Made by a program: the position numbers and the translations under genes. The notes under the pieces were generated by a model that was given only the letters and a program-made list of their open reading frames with translations, made no database searches and was not told the origin of the DNA. From Apiospora phragmitis (taxonomy: Eukaryota; Ascomycota; Sordariomycetes; Amphisphaeriales; Apiosporaceae), in NCBI GenBank assembly GCA_038363925.1, contig JAQQWL010000006.1:2708501-2772500 (forward strand): a stretch of 64,000 bases of DNA, read 5' to 3'. This document shows positions 1-12,600 of this stretch, piece after piece (the first letter of the stretch is position 1; each line of letters opens with the position of its first letter).

Positions 1-204
1 AGTAGCACAGAAAGGGGAAGGTAGCTGAAGGTTCCTGGATATGTACCACCACCCCGAAACACCCGGGGGCGCTCCTCGATTCTCTGTTGATTGGTGGCCC
101 TGACGGATGACCAATGCTATATAAGCAAGAGGCGAACGGACTTCCCCACGAGGGGGTCTCTGATTATCTTGATGGGATCAAGTATGGCCATATCTATAAG
201 GCAT

Positions 205-213
205 ATCTGATAA
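205..213 (+). promoter_or_regulatory. Possible iron-type GATA site (ATCTGATAA)
   Basis: The nonamer ATCTGATAA matches ATCWGATAA, the consensus described for fungal iron-regulatory GATA repressors (SreA/SRE family). It lies on the same intergenic stretch as the ferric-reductase gene but about 2.5 kb from its start, so a link is only an inference. A single 9-mer can also occur by chance. Confidence 0.25.
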
Positions 214-2627
214 GAAGCCGCACGCAGGTGTGTGGCCGGATCCTCGTTGTGGCCTCTTCGCCGATATCTGCATAGACGGCCAGGAGATTGTGAGGTGGTA
301 TGGCAGATCCCGGTTGAGGCAGGCGACGACGCACATTACGGCACGGTAAAAGCATAGCGTCGTATCGAAGAGGATTCCTTGTTGTCCTGTCAGTCAGTCA
401 GCCAGCTGAAGTCTCGGTTAACGTCGTGTGTTGCATGACGAAAGAAGCACACCAAGTAGCGCAATTCAATGAGTAAGGAATACAACCGTTGTTGGAGAAT
501 GCGGTGATGAATTCTCCAAGCCCATGGGTTTTGGCTTTTGGGGCATGCAGATCTCAAGTTGGGCGGACCGACTGCGCTGGATCCCAAGGCGCCGGGTGCG
601 CTGACACGCTGACAGGCAGAAGGAAAGCCTAATCCAGCACCAATCAAGCGCTACTTTGCCATTGGAGCAACCCGATTGCCCCCCACAAGATTAAGCATCG
701 TTGAATCGTTTCCCTAGCTTGGCAGCCAAATGCATTTGATCTGACAGCACCACACTTGAATACAACCGAAGATGAAAAGAAAAAGACGAAGAACAGCAAG
801 AAAGGCCCGACCTGCAAGATCGTGCTTTCGTCGTGCCCCGTTTTGAACTGCTACCTACCCAACCTATCCTGCCTTGTTCTACATCGCGATATTCTGCCTT
901 GACCTCTTCGCTTCGGGCTTTTTGACCACGACAGAGAGACAGGGAGAGAATCCCATCCCCTGTCCCGTCTCATCGACAATGCAGACTGCCAAGATAATGG
1001 ACCAAGACACACGCACGCCATGAGATACGAAAAAGAAAGCACGGCTCTGATTTGTCAACCAAGGGGCTACCTTTTGGGCTCTCGCGGAAGCAAATGTTAC
1101 GTCCTGCGGCATCAAGCATGCATGCTACACGACAGCCAGAAGGGAAGGAGAATATGCCATCTGTCGCCCATGTTGGTTGGACCCCCACTGCCAGTCAACG
1201 AACGTCCTGGTCTGGACTCAGAGTCCGTCCCGGGACCCAAATCCGGGCAACGAATACCTTGGAGCCAGCATTTGGCACACCCTCTCGTCTATCGACCGCT
1301 GCACTTCGACTATCCCGTCCCACTATCTTAAGGTCAGGTTGATAGGAATCGTCTCAGGAGGTCGCGAGACTTGGCTGCATTGCGTTGAGCAGACCCGAGT
1401 GCGTGAGCAGAGCCGAGACGTGCACGCGCAGCCAATCTATTCTGGCTGTCACTTGACATAATGCCATGCTTCTTCAGGTTTTCCTGTGCCTCTTCCCCGC
1501 AATCTCTCATTGCCCAGAAGCAGGTAGGAGGTGAGTGCTAATCGTGCGTCTAGAGATTACCCTGGTTTTATCCAGATTGGTGGCAACGCTGTCATGGCCG
1601 CTTTGGGTCCGCCCTCCCACGTCACCACCACGGATCAATCTTTAATGCGCCGACTCTCATCGACCACAGCCCTTGCTCATTGCTCATCGTGTCGTACCAC
1701 AGCTTGCCCTTGTTTGGGTCACAATCTACTTGAGTCGCAGTGCTTCTTTGTCAACAGTGACAAAGTAACTCCGACTCTGGAAACTCCGGGGCATCCCTGG
1801 CCAAACCTGCACAGGCAATATATCCTCAATGGGAACTTAGGTCCATACATGTGCTGTCGACCCACCCGGCTGACCATCCTATTTCAGGTATGTCGTATGG
1901 GGAACGGGAGTTGCTATCTGTCACCCTCAACCTCCTCAGCCTTGACCTGACGTCCCCCATGTGCCGGGGGTGATCTGCGCAGGACTCCAGACAAGTTCTG
2001 GGTCCCTCCCGAAGAACCGACGTGGCTGATACCACTCTTCATGATACTGGCATACAAGCAAATGAATGCGAGAAGTAGGTTTGGTTTGACCTAGCATACC
2101 GTCCTCCATGCCCAGGCCTTGGTGGGAGTGGGCAGGGGTTTGCACCATGTAACTTGATATGCCGACCTACGAGGCGGAGATTCATATAGATCCGCCAAGG
2201 AAGCGCCACTAGAATATATAGGTACATCTCGGGAGTGGCATCTCGCAGACCTGCCGTCGATGGCTTGCAGAGTTGATGAGAGTCGTGGCACTTTATGTAA
2301 AAGCCAACGCCCCCGGTTTCAAGCCTTCGTTTTCGGAAGCCGCAGCCAAAGAGAGTGACCAGTCGACTTACACCAACGTCATCTCGCCAGACCGAATACT
2401 AATCTGAAGGCTTGAATCACGCCAGGGGGAGTGAGTGAATGTTGGACCACGCCTTCCAGACAAAGCCATAACCACCGGTAAAGAAACAGGATCTCGCACT
2501 GCTTCCGATTCGTCCAATCCCAGTCAGCGATGATGAAGCATCAGTCACGGTGAAAAAAATATCGCAGAACGGAGCTCGGAGTTATGCCGACCTTGACCAT
2601 CCCTTCACCAAAGAGGCTGGGAATAAA

Positions 2628-2633
2628 TATAAA
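2628..2633 (+). promoter_or_regulatory. TATA-like element of the ferric reductase gene
   Basis: TATAAA lies about 100 bases before the ATG at 2730, a usual distance for a fungal core promoter. The ATG itself sits in a good context, with A at -3. Confidence 0.4.
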
Positions 2634-2729
2634 CCAGCTGTACCTTCCTTCTAGGAGGATTTACTGGATCAGGCCTGCCGCACCTTCCATTCCTCTTCGA
2701 TTAGACCAACCACACCAAGAACAACAACC

Positions 2730-4738
2730 ATGAAGTTTCACTCGGTCACAGAGTCTCTTCGCGGGGGCTTGATGGCTCGATATAGCAGCGACAAAGAGGT
2801 TATGTTTGCCGAGAGACAGCACGATAACGAGCAAACGACGAAATACTACGCTGCAGCACTCTCGGGACTCATTGGCGTGTTCATCATCAGCCACTGGACA
2901 CGATGGCTGATCACCAGACACCGTCTTTCACCGTCCTTCCTCTCGCCCTTGGTGGCCTTGTCGAGGTAAGAGCTTCTCTCGCGCACTTCCTCCCCTGCTT
3001 TGCTCACGAGACTTATCGAGATACTCAGGCTGTCCAGGCGTGTACTTCTTCGGAAGATACCAGGTTTCTCATCGGTTGGCCATGCGATCCTGTTGACCGT
3101 CTTTTTCGCCATCAACATCATATTCTCGTTTACTGGTTTCGACCGGAGCATGCCCACGAACTTCGCGTCCAGGTTCGGCTGGTAAGTCATACCATCCCCC
3201 AAAGGCTCGCTTTCTCGGGCCTTGCTAACGTCAACTCACCTCCAAGGATGGCATCTGCAAATTTCGCCCTGGTGGTCTTCCTCGCTCTCAAGAACACGCC
3301 TCTGGCTATCCTGACATCCTACTCATATGAGAGATTGAACCCGCTCCACCAGGTAGCTGGGTATTGCACCTGTGTCTACATGATCCTCCACGCGGCTATC
3401 TTCAGCGGATACTTCATCAAAAAGTCCAGATGGGAGATCCTACATGAGCAACTCGTCACGGTCGGGATAGTTCTCGGGTTTGTCATGCTCGCTGCGGTCG
3501 TTGAAGCGTTCGTATTACGCCGCTTCAACTACGAGCTCTTCTATGTCGTCCACGTGGTTCTCTTCACGGTGATGCTCATCACCCTAGGTCTGCACCGGCC
3601 TGAAGTCGACAAGGAGAAGATAGCCATTATCACCTGCATCGCCGCTGGTCTATGGGGTGCCGACCGACTCATTCGCATGAGCCGGCTGATGTACAACAGT
3701 GTCAACAACGAGGCGACGATCCATCCGCTTCCCCAAGGGGGCACGCAGATCTTGCTCAAGAAACCGCTCCCTCGTGCTGTGCCGGGAACCCACTGCTTCG
3801 TCTGGCTGCCTCGCGTGCGCCTGCTCGAAACCCATCCTTTCACCATCGTGGCGACCTCGCCTACCGAGCTGATCGTGAACTCGTACAATGGCTTCACCAG
3901 GAGCCTCCACAAGCACGCCACTAAGAACCCTGGTGCCACTCTCAAGGTCGCCCTCGAGGGGCCGTATGGTACTTTCCCTGACCCCATCCTTTTCGACAAG
4001 GTCATCTGTGTGGCCGGCGGGTCGGGAGCCACCTTCACTTTCGGGATCGCATCCAATATGCTCCAGAAAATGACCGAAAACACCAAGTCTTCTATTGACT
4101 TCATATGGGCTGTCAAGAGCCGAGGTGCGTAGTCCGTAACATCTTCATGACTGTCGGCGTTGTGTGTTAAACATTAGTGCTAACCTTGGAGTCATATCGC
4201 AGATAGCCTGTCTTGGTTCGCAGAACACTTGAACGCCATCCGGAACCACGCCCACGCCCCCAGGGTGGCTTCTAAGATCCACGCCACAAGGGAGGTGTCG
4301 AGTAGTACCGACACCTCGGCCGTGGCGGTGGAGGAGTTGTCCCTCCGTAAGACCGAGACGGTGACGTCGGACGGCTCGGGTGAGAAGGACTCGACGGAGC
4401 TGGGCGTGAACCGCAGCCGCACCAAAAGCAGCAGCCTGCCGGCCCTCGACTCCCCGGACCCCGAAAAGGGAAGACCGATCGAGGCTGGCAGAGTCCGCGC
4501 GGTGGTCTGTCGCACCGGCACCAACGTGTCCGTCCACGACGTGCCCGTCGAGCAGGGCCGCCCGGACATCGCCGCCCAACTCCGCGCCGCCATCGCCTCG
4601 GTCGGCCGCGACCAGCGTGTCCTCGTTGCCGCGTGCGGGCCCGACAAGCTCATGAAAGTCGTGCGCAACACCACGGCCGAGTGCATCGCCGTGAACGGAC
4701 CCGCCGTCGAGCTACACTGCGAGCAGTTTGGATGGTGA
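2730..4738 (+). CDS. Ferric/cupric reductase-type transmembrane flavocytochrome (FRE family)
   Basis: Four exons are inferred: 2730-2965, 3029-3181, 3247-4124 and 4203-4738. All have GT-AG borders and matching phases, giving 600 residues. Family role: electrons pass from cytosolic NADPH via FAD and two b hemes across a membrane to reduce Fe(III) or Cu(II). Several hydrophobic helices are visible between about residues 42 and 265. His164/His178 and His232/His246 form two pairs 14 residues apart, the classic bis-heme ligand pattern. HPFT at 326-329 is the FAD-binding motif, AGGSG at 386-390 the NADPH glycine motif, and CGP at 567-569 the C-terminal NADPH motif. Odd: a Ser/Thr/Glu-rich, probably disordered insert at about 444-518 interrupts the NADPH-binding half. 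No iron permease or multicopper oxidase lies beside it. Substrate metal and membrane cannot be told from sequence. Confidence 0.88.
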
Positions 4739-6643
4739 TGAATCCCGGCGCGACGAGATGATTATCATGGTTGATGGAAGAAAACTTTACACATGGAATG
4801 ATGATGACAAGTGGTTATGAGAAACACGCATGGCAGGTACCTTTTTCGTGATTTACCTGCACTGCATTGGTTTTGGGTGGGATTTCAGCTGAGGATTAGA
4901 ATGGAAAGAGGCGGCAATAACTGCCTTGGGGGGGTGGAGGCCTTCGGGGTCGGCCAGTTGCCATTCTCTACACCTACTATTAGATAACTGGCCAGCCATC
5001 CCATCATCAATACGATATCACATTGCAAATTATCCTATCGCTAGTTATCCCACCTTCAACCCGCCATCGAGAACTGAGGCCAGGCCAAGTGAATGCACTC
5101 CTAGGGATGTGTTTCTATTAACATCGAAGACTAGGCCACGAACAAGTTGCGGTCCTGTTCATTAAACGACGACTACGATCTATCGCATTAGCAGATAACC
5201 TACACCAATGGAACAAGTCCTCCCCTGTCTTTTGCTCGTTTTACCCATGAAGATCGTCACCAGAGTCATTCAGCTGCGTTCATGTTTGGGGGATGACGAC
5301 AGCCCACATTCGCTCAGCCGTGATTGAAGTGTAACTAATACGACCCCGGGACCCGACGCCTGCGGAAGTGACAGATGATTGATAGTGTTCTTCGTGCCAC
5401 CCAAGCCCCACGATCGACATCCGAATATGCATGCGTACAAGCCAAAAAGCAGGAACGCAATCGGTTAAACAAGGAAAGAGGCCATGGCGCTAGGTACTTT
5501 TCTTGCTTACCGAACTTCTATATAGTTCTTTGCAGTGTGGGCTGAGACTGCCTCCCCATCCATCCATCCACCATCCCCCCCATCCGCCCCTCCATCTCAG
5601 ACACACACGATAGTGAGCATTAAACAGACCGAGACATTTGATATGCAGGGGTAAGGGACGTCTTCCGGTGCTCAGACGTGTGAGTGTGTCTACTGTGACC
5701 TGTCTAGTAGTAGAAGCGTCTGTGTGCCACGGCTTGGTGTGTCCACAGCTTACCAATTATTCCCGTTCGACCCCACCCACCCCGGATTTTCCCCATTCTT
5801 CGCTTGTGCCCGTCGAACAACAATAGGACTTACATGCATACTGTATGTACATGGTAAGAACTAGGCGAGTCCCCTCCCAGGTCGCCGGGCCGTCCTGCCG
5901 AATCCCTTCAGGGTACCGGGTTCCTTTTCTCACAAACAAGGTCCCCGGGTCTTGAACTCAAGTTGGAGCAAGGACATGCTTCATTGCTTCCCCTCGTTTT
6001 TGCTCTGCCCGCCCCTTGCGACGAATCCGGTCAGGTGGACTCTGGAAAACGCCGTGCTTGGTGCAGCTGCCATAGAAACTCTAATAATTCCATGCATTTG
6101 ATGCCCAGGGCCCTCAAGGTAACGGGACGTCTCTCGGACACATCCGGCGTCTGCAAATGCGGTCGAATAATCTTGATTTTTTGATATACACGTGGTCTTC
6201 ACTACTCGTCGCCAGTTCCCCTTTCCTAATCGATCCTTATAGGTGAATATGTGACTCGACCACCGAGGCATGATAAACCACACTGCCCTCAAGTCAAAAC
6301 GCTCGTATCCCATTTAGTAGCCGTACCATTCCATTCGCACCTGTGCATCCCACCCCTGTACCGTACTCGTAGCAAGTAGCCCCCCGTCACATATTTTCAA
6401 TCACGAAGGCCTCCCTTCTCCTTGTTTCCTAAACTTATTGCTAAAAATGATTTCCCTGAAAAGTAATGTGTCACATCTCCACGCCGGGAGACATGCCATG
6501 TCGAAGAATGGTATTTGGTCTATAATCGTAACGCTCGCGTTCGGGCAAGATAATCGAAGTTTTGTGGGTTGTTAAAAAAGATGATAGAAGTAGAATTTCG
6601 AGAAGAAGCCATCAATAGATCTGGCATGATGTTAGGCGTTTTC
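4739..6643. other. Intergenic region between convergent ferric reductase and Zn2Cys6 genes
   Basis: About 1.9 kb between two gene 3' ends, so it should hold both terminators. Open frames here are short and show no family motifs. I recognise no gene, RNA or mobile element. Confidence 0.5.
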
Positions 6644-9623
6644 CTAGCCTTGCGTGCCCGAAAGGAAGATATCCAAGTCGTTCCCCTGACCTTGTGCATT
6701 TTCGCTTTCGGCCAGCTGCTCCAGAAGACTCAAGAACGGGTCCTTTTCTTCCCCTGGCCCAGTACCAACGCTCCCGTCATTGTGGCTTCTGGCACCGGGG
6801 CTCGGCGCAACGTGCGACGCGGCGGCCGCCTTGCGGTCCTCTTCGCCCCCGTGCCAAGCCGCCGGCGACGAGAACGCGTTCGTCGGGACGGTGCCAAACA
6901 TGGGGTCGTACCCGCCCACGTGCATATTTCCCTCTGTGTTGGAAGCATTGGGACCTGGACCCCCGCCGCTTGGGAGACCGCCAAAGCTGTATTGGGGTGA
7001 GAAGGGCGAGTTCGAATATCCTGGAGCCTGCTGGGGGTGTGCGCCGCCAGGTGACATGGGGAAACCAGCCGAGGCGGCCTTAGCTGATGCCTCCTCCATC
7101 GTATTGTGATGTACAGGCGGCATGGCATGTCCTGCTATGGACTCTACACGACCTGAAAGGGAGACTGGACTTTGGAGAGCGCCGGGGGAAGGATGCGGTG
7201 GGACATGTAATGACTGATGCCGGCCCCGACCTCCTGGAGTAGGAAGACCCGATGTATGCAGCGGCGCTTCACTCGTCGCGTGTATGATAGGTCCTAGGTT
7301 CCTCAGGTCCGGTCGTTTACGGATGGAGCCGCCCGTGCTTTTCCTCTTCAAGTTCGGCCTTTGTATACCCGGCCCTGCGTTAGCGGCATAATGCCGGGGG
7401 GCATAGAGGTCGTGGCCCGTATACGTGTCTGTCGCAAAGTCCACCACTACATCCGATAGACTCAAGTTCGCTGTGTCAAATGTGAAGGTCTGCCCCCCGG
7501 GCCCGCCTATATTTGAGTACCTTTCAAAGAAGTCTCCCAACTGAAACACGGGCGAATAGCGCATTGGGTTGTTGGCGAGGCTTTTAACCAGCTCGGCGTG
7601 AGCGTTGTAGATCCCCTGTAGTGTCTCCCGCTGGTGCTGTACACTCGCCCATGCATAGCGCAGCTCGCTCAACTGCTGCATTTCTCGTGACAGAAAATCA
7701 GCCGACGACGTGAAGGCGCCCATCTCGTTCATTCCAATCTCGTTGTAGTGTGCGCCGTGAATATGTACCGTGCCTGCTGTGCATATACAATATCCCACAA
7801 AGGAAGGCCATTCGATCGTGGCAGTCTGCTTGCCTAAGTCGACTAGTTCCGCTATCGCGTTTGCGTGGAGGAAGCACATGTTGGTCGCTTCAATCTGCCA
7901 CGAATGATGTTGTCCGGTCCCGGCTAGCTCGGCTAAGTCGATTGGTATGAAGGGGCGGTAGATGAGGCAGTGAATCAGGTGATAAACCAGTTTGCTGAGA
8001 ACCAGTACGGTTGAGTCGGGCTGGCCAAAGAGGCTGTCGACGCTGCAGAACACATCCTCCGTACCGGATGCCCAGATGTCCAGGTCATGACGTATCTTGG
8101 ACAGGTTGGATAACGAATGCCACGGAAAATGAGAATCCCCCTTGACGCCACCGGCCGCCAGATACTGATTCGTGATACCGAGAATGCGGGTTATGTCGAT
8201 AAGCATCCCACTGCTACCCTGGCACTTCTTCCCACTGCCTTGTAAGTATTGATGGTTCGAGCCCCGTTGGAAGAATTCACCTTCAATCGGTAAGCCGTTT
8301 GGATTCAGTGACCAATAGGGTAGTCTCAGCAGGATAGTCTCGTCCGAGATCATACACGGCCGCTTCGAGCCGCAGGCCATGAATCTGTCGAGCAGGTAAC
8401 AAGTCCAGAAAAGGCGGCGCCTCGTCTCCCTTTCCACCGGTGTAATCCGAGCTGTGAAGTCCACCTCGCGATGCAGCTCGAGCGCCATGGCCATTCCTAC
8501 GGCGTTTGCTACAAGTCATGTCAGTGTCCAATGCAATGCCCAAGCAGCTCTTAATGGATAATTACTCATCAACATGTAGGCTTTCTTGCCCTTGCCAGCA
8601 GCTGTAAAGGCAATGACCAGCAAGAGCAAGGCCTGCAGCGCGTCGACCGAAGGCTCATCGGTGCTGATTTCGCCCCTGGAACGCAACGCATATTCCTCCC
8701 CCAGCCTCACAGCCGATTGATAGCCACTCGGGTGCGGTGTATACCTATAGAACCGTCAGTACTGATTCTAGAAACGCTTCATGATATATCATCTCTAACC
8801 GTGCTGCGACTGCGTATATCGCATGGATGAGGTATAGAGGTAACTGGTTCAGCTGCAGCCTTTGTCGGACGCTAGATTCATCAAGTATATAGAATGGTTT
8901 GGCGTGAAAGCAAGTGAAATACGTATCGAGCAGTGCATCCGTCTGCACTCCGGGTGAATGTTCGCTCTCGGCCGGTGGTGAATATGCGGCCGACTCTCCG
9001 GCTGCCTCTTTAGCCTGAGAGGTCTCGACTTCCTGACGTTTCGGACTCCGGTCTGCTGCCGACGCAGACGCCGCTGTCTCAGTCGATTCGGCATTCGAAA
9101 TTGTCTCCGTCGCTGCTAGTGCTGGTGCCTCTTCGATTGTAGGTGAAGAATCCGAGTTCTTTTGGTCCTTAAGCTTTTGCTCCAGCCCATCTACTCTTTT
9201 CAAGAGGGCTTCTAACACATCGGTCTTTGGTCCTCGCTTCTTAGGGACGGCATCTGCAAGTTAGAGCACTCTGTATCAGCCTGCGACCTCCTATCGCAAT
9301 GCCAAGGGTTTTCTCCAGAGGTTCAATCATTTCACGCACCATATATGCAAGGACACTGAAAGACCTGACAAGCCTCGCAGGCGGGCCGCAGCCTGTTACA
9401 TTTGATCTATGAGGACGATGTAGTTAGCAAGGGTGAGGCAAACGTTGCAATGAACCTATGAAGGCAGAGTGTTTGTAGGATATGTATACGAACCTTGCGT
9501 TTTCGACATGACTTGCAGTTCATTACTGCCCGTCGGGGATGGAAGTCAGCAAACAGATGTCAAGAACCTTTCGGTGCTTTCTACCTTCACGGGTAAAATA
9601 CCTTCTCGTGGCTCGTTACTCAT
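6644..9623 (-). CDS. Zn(II)2Cys6 fungal transcription factor
   Basis: Six exons are inferred: 9623-9602, 9525-9494, 9406-9340, 9253-8800, 8744-8566 and 8508-6644. All borders are GT-AG and in phase, giving 872 residues. Zinc cluster: C11, C14, C21, C28, C31 and C38 (spacing x2, x6, x6, x2, x6), with an extra C36. A KKRGPK linker and a leucine-rich dimerisation-type segment (about residues 51-70) follow. The fungal-specific regulatory domain (PF04082 type) is shown by [14 protein letters not shown] near 281-294. The C-terminal third is low-complexity, rich in Pro, Gly, Ser and His, and ends in an acidic/hydrophobic stretch ([11 protein letters not shown]), a plausible activation region. The 22-base first exon is the least certain part; translation might instead begin at the ATG at 9523, just before the first Cys codon. 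The target pathway is unknown, and neighbours give no hint. Confidence 0.85.
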
Positions 9624-12600
9624 GTGTCGTGTAGGAAGTCTTTCGATGCCCACCTGAGGCCGTGACATGGCCACTGGATGGACACCCGGGAGAGGTGCTA
9701 CGCTCATGCTCATCTGGCCGAGTTTTGGATCGTTCATGCCCCAAGGGAATATATGTGCAATATCCTTCACGTGTCGGTCTGTGGTGACCTGATGTACACA
9801 CGAGAATCGGATTGCAAGATGGCTGAGTTTGAACTTGAGGGACAATTCTCTTCAGCAGCGGAACAAGTACAGGTTTGTAGCCCAGAAGCTGTGCATTGTC
9901 GATCCGGCGGCGTATAATACTACGGTCCGAGCCGGCCCACAAGTCTAGGATAGTATAAGCGGCCAGTTGACACAGCGGGACAAGTAGGGCCTTATAAAAC
10001 AAGATTCGCGGTACCGAAGGAAAAGGGAGCTGCACTCGAACGAAGGATCCCTGGGAAGATGTAGACCCAGATGAGACGATGAACGATGTTGGCCCAGGTA
10101 GCCTCTATTTGTGGTACTTCAAGGTTCAAGGTAGTGGAGGTCGAAATGATTGGAACCGCTTTGTGGAGGTGGCTAGTGAAAGATGAGGATCACTAGGATC
10201 GAGACAGTACTGTAGGCCTGCTGCTCTCCTCCTATAACAGCATGACTGTACCGTTCGGCTTATGATGACCGGGGTAAGGAGCTTTCTTGTCTCGCGGGAG
10301 TAGGGGATGGGGTACATAAGCATTCATAATGGGGAACGGCCCAGATGGTCACGCCCTTAGACAGACTGGTGTACGGTATCGGTTGATCCTCCGAAGCTAC
10401 CAAGCGACACAGTATTTGCTCTGCTGGTCTGGTCTGGGGCAAGCTCGCACTGAAAATGCAAGAGCAGCAAGGCAAGGCAAGTGTGCTCTCTAGCAACCAT
10501 GCAGGACCAGTGCTCGACTGGGGCCAACGCGAAAGGGGGCCGAATGCCGTTGAGACTCGTCAAGAGCTCTCTCTGGCTGGAGACGTCAACCAGGGTGGCA
10601 TCCCTCCAAGGCTCCAAAAGCTGCGAGATGCTTGCTTGCAGGGGTTGTCGAGGTTATCATTAGCGCCCACCCTAACAGGCATATCCCCATACAATGCAGT
10701 ACATACTGTACCGTACCTACCGTGATCCTTGCATGTACATCCTTAGATTGTCTGTGTATCGACACCTCGTCGCTCTGGAATGAAGGACACCCCAACGGGG
10801 ATTTGTCGACGATCATGGTTCCTCGACTGAAACTTCCCAGCTTCCGCTCCTTGGGTTTGATCGAGAATAGTGTGTGACTGTCTTGCGATCAGGCAAAACC
10901 CGAGGCCTTGGAAATGTCGAGATTGCCCTAGGTGCACGTACCTCCCTTCCATTCCACCTCTTCTTGTTCCAGAAGGGGGTAACGGACCAAGAGCAGATGG
11001 CATTCTAGATGTCCGATGGGCTAGCATCGGATGCAGCATGTTGGCAATGCTCAAGTATAGCCGTCGGCCTTACTTCCAGGATGCAAATGAACATAACCAA
11101 CTAAAACTGACTTGTCCCTTTCTCGGGTTGACTTCTTCGTCGCATTGGCGACAAATCACCAACGCCAGAAGAAAAACCAGGTAAAAGTTGGGACTGTCAT
11201 ATCTTAGGCTGACCTGAGACCGAGGGAAACAAAAACACCCCGTACGCAACTGAAATAAAACGCTTCCAGATTTCTACACCCACAGCTGATACTGTGGACT
11301 GTTGGTATCCGCTTGCCCACGAACTCTGTCTGCTCGTCTTGAGAGCAATTAAAACGCTGCAGAGAACGTGTCAGAAGGCGACAGCTGTCGTAACGCAAGA
11401 TGATGCTCGCAGTGCAAGATTCCATCCATCGGCCTCGACTGGAAGCCAACAGCGAGCCGGCCAGCGATGAGTATAAGCATAGTATAGCCTGTTTGATGTG
11501 CTCACTTGAACCGTGTGCCGGTGCTGATATGCACACTCGTTGCGTAATGAACGCATTGAAATATTGATCAGGTCGATTTCAGGGTCCAGGTTGCTTGGGG
11601 TAGTCACAGCGTGCACACCCTCTCATTTGATGATGGCGAATTGCTATTCGTGCGGCTGCAGTTGCGACTGGCGACTCCAAAGATCCGGCTTCAATGGACG
11701 GATCCTAGTCGACATGGATGGGGGAAACGAGGTAGCGCGATAGTTTACTGCGCAGCGTAATGGAAAATCCCTGCTGACTACTGGCTGACCTAGGATATGC
11801 CATGACGGATGGACCATGTCTGGGCGCATATTCTGTTCGCATTCGTAGGGGAGTAACCAAACTTCTACAACGACTTGCACAGTAAGCGTTCAACTATGCC
11901 TAGTGTGCGTGCGGTGCGTGCGTGCGTGAGTGCATACTGCCTGCATACCACTACAGGTAGCCACATGATGGCACTGCTGCCCGTCTGTCTCTGTCTCTGC
12001 ATTGCCGCAAGAGGACCCGGTTGTGTAACAGCGGATCAAGCATCGTATGCGTACTTGACTTGCACGTACCGAGGGTGATTGTACGACTTCAACCCATGTC
12101 AATCTGATGGTGGAAGGTTCAGCAGGCAGCCGGTCGGGCTGCATCTGTTGTCAGCTATTATTAAGTAGGTTTATGGTATTTTTTGGTACCTAACGATGCG
12201 CGGTGAGATGAGGAAGGCTGTGTTTCGTTCATGGTTTCGACACAACTCGCTGCCAGGCGAAACTGACGGTTGCCGGTGGACAGTGACAGGTCTTCAATGT
12301 GACGGGGCCATTGTAGCCCAGGCAGGTTCTAATGGATCAGTCACCTGAGGTACCTGTCCCGTGGGCTGCGCGCGAGTAATGACATCAGTCGGGAGTCGGT
12401 AATGAGTTGCTGGGCAAGACCGTGCAAAATCTGCGATCAAGGTCCATCGTTGTTCATGGTATTCCAGAAATCCGAGAGCCATTCGTAAGAATTGCCTTTT
12501 TGGATCTCATCTCATCCTGCCTGCCCGCCTGCTTTCCAAGATTCAAACGAGTTAGCGTTAGCGGCCGCTGGCCTAGTTTCATCTGATCCTGAACACGGCT

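Larger units (their letters stand above)
1..2729. other. Intergenic region, left edge, upstream of the ferric reductase
   Basis: I see no convincing gene in this stretch. All open frames are short, lack family motifs and do not join through plausible introns. The right end is the promoter of the ferric-reductase gene, with a TATA-like element near 2628. A GATA-type element is present near 205. No tRNA or rRNA could be recognised. Confidence 0.5.
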
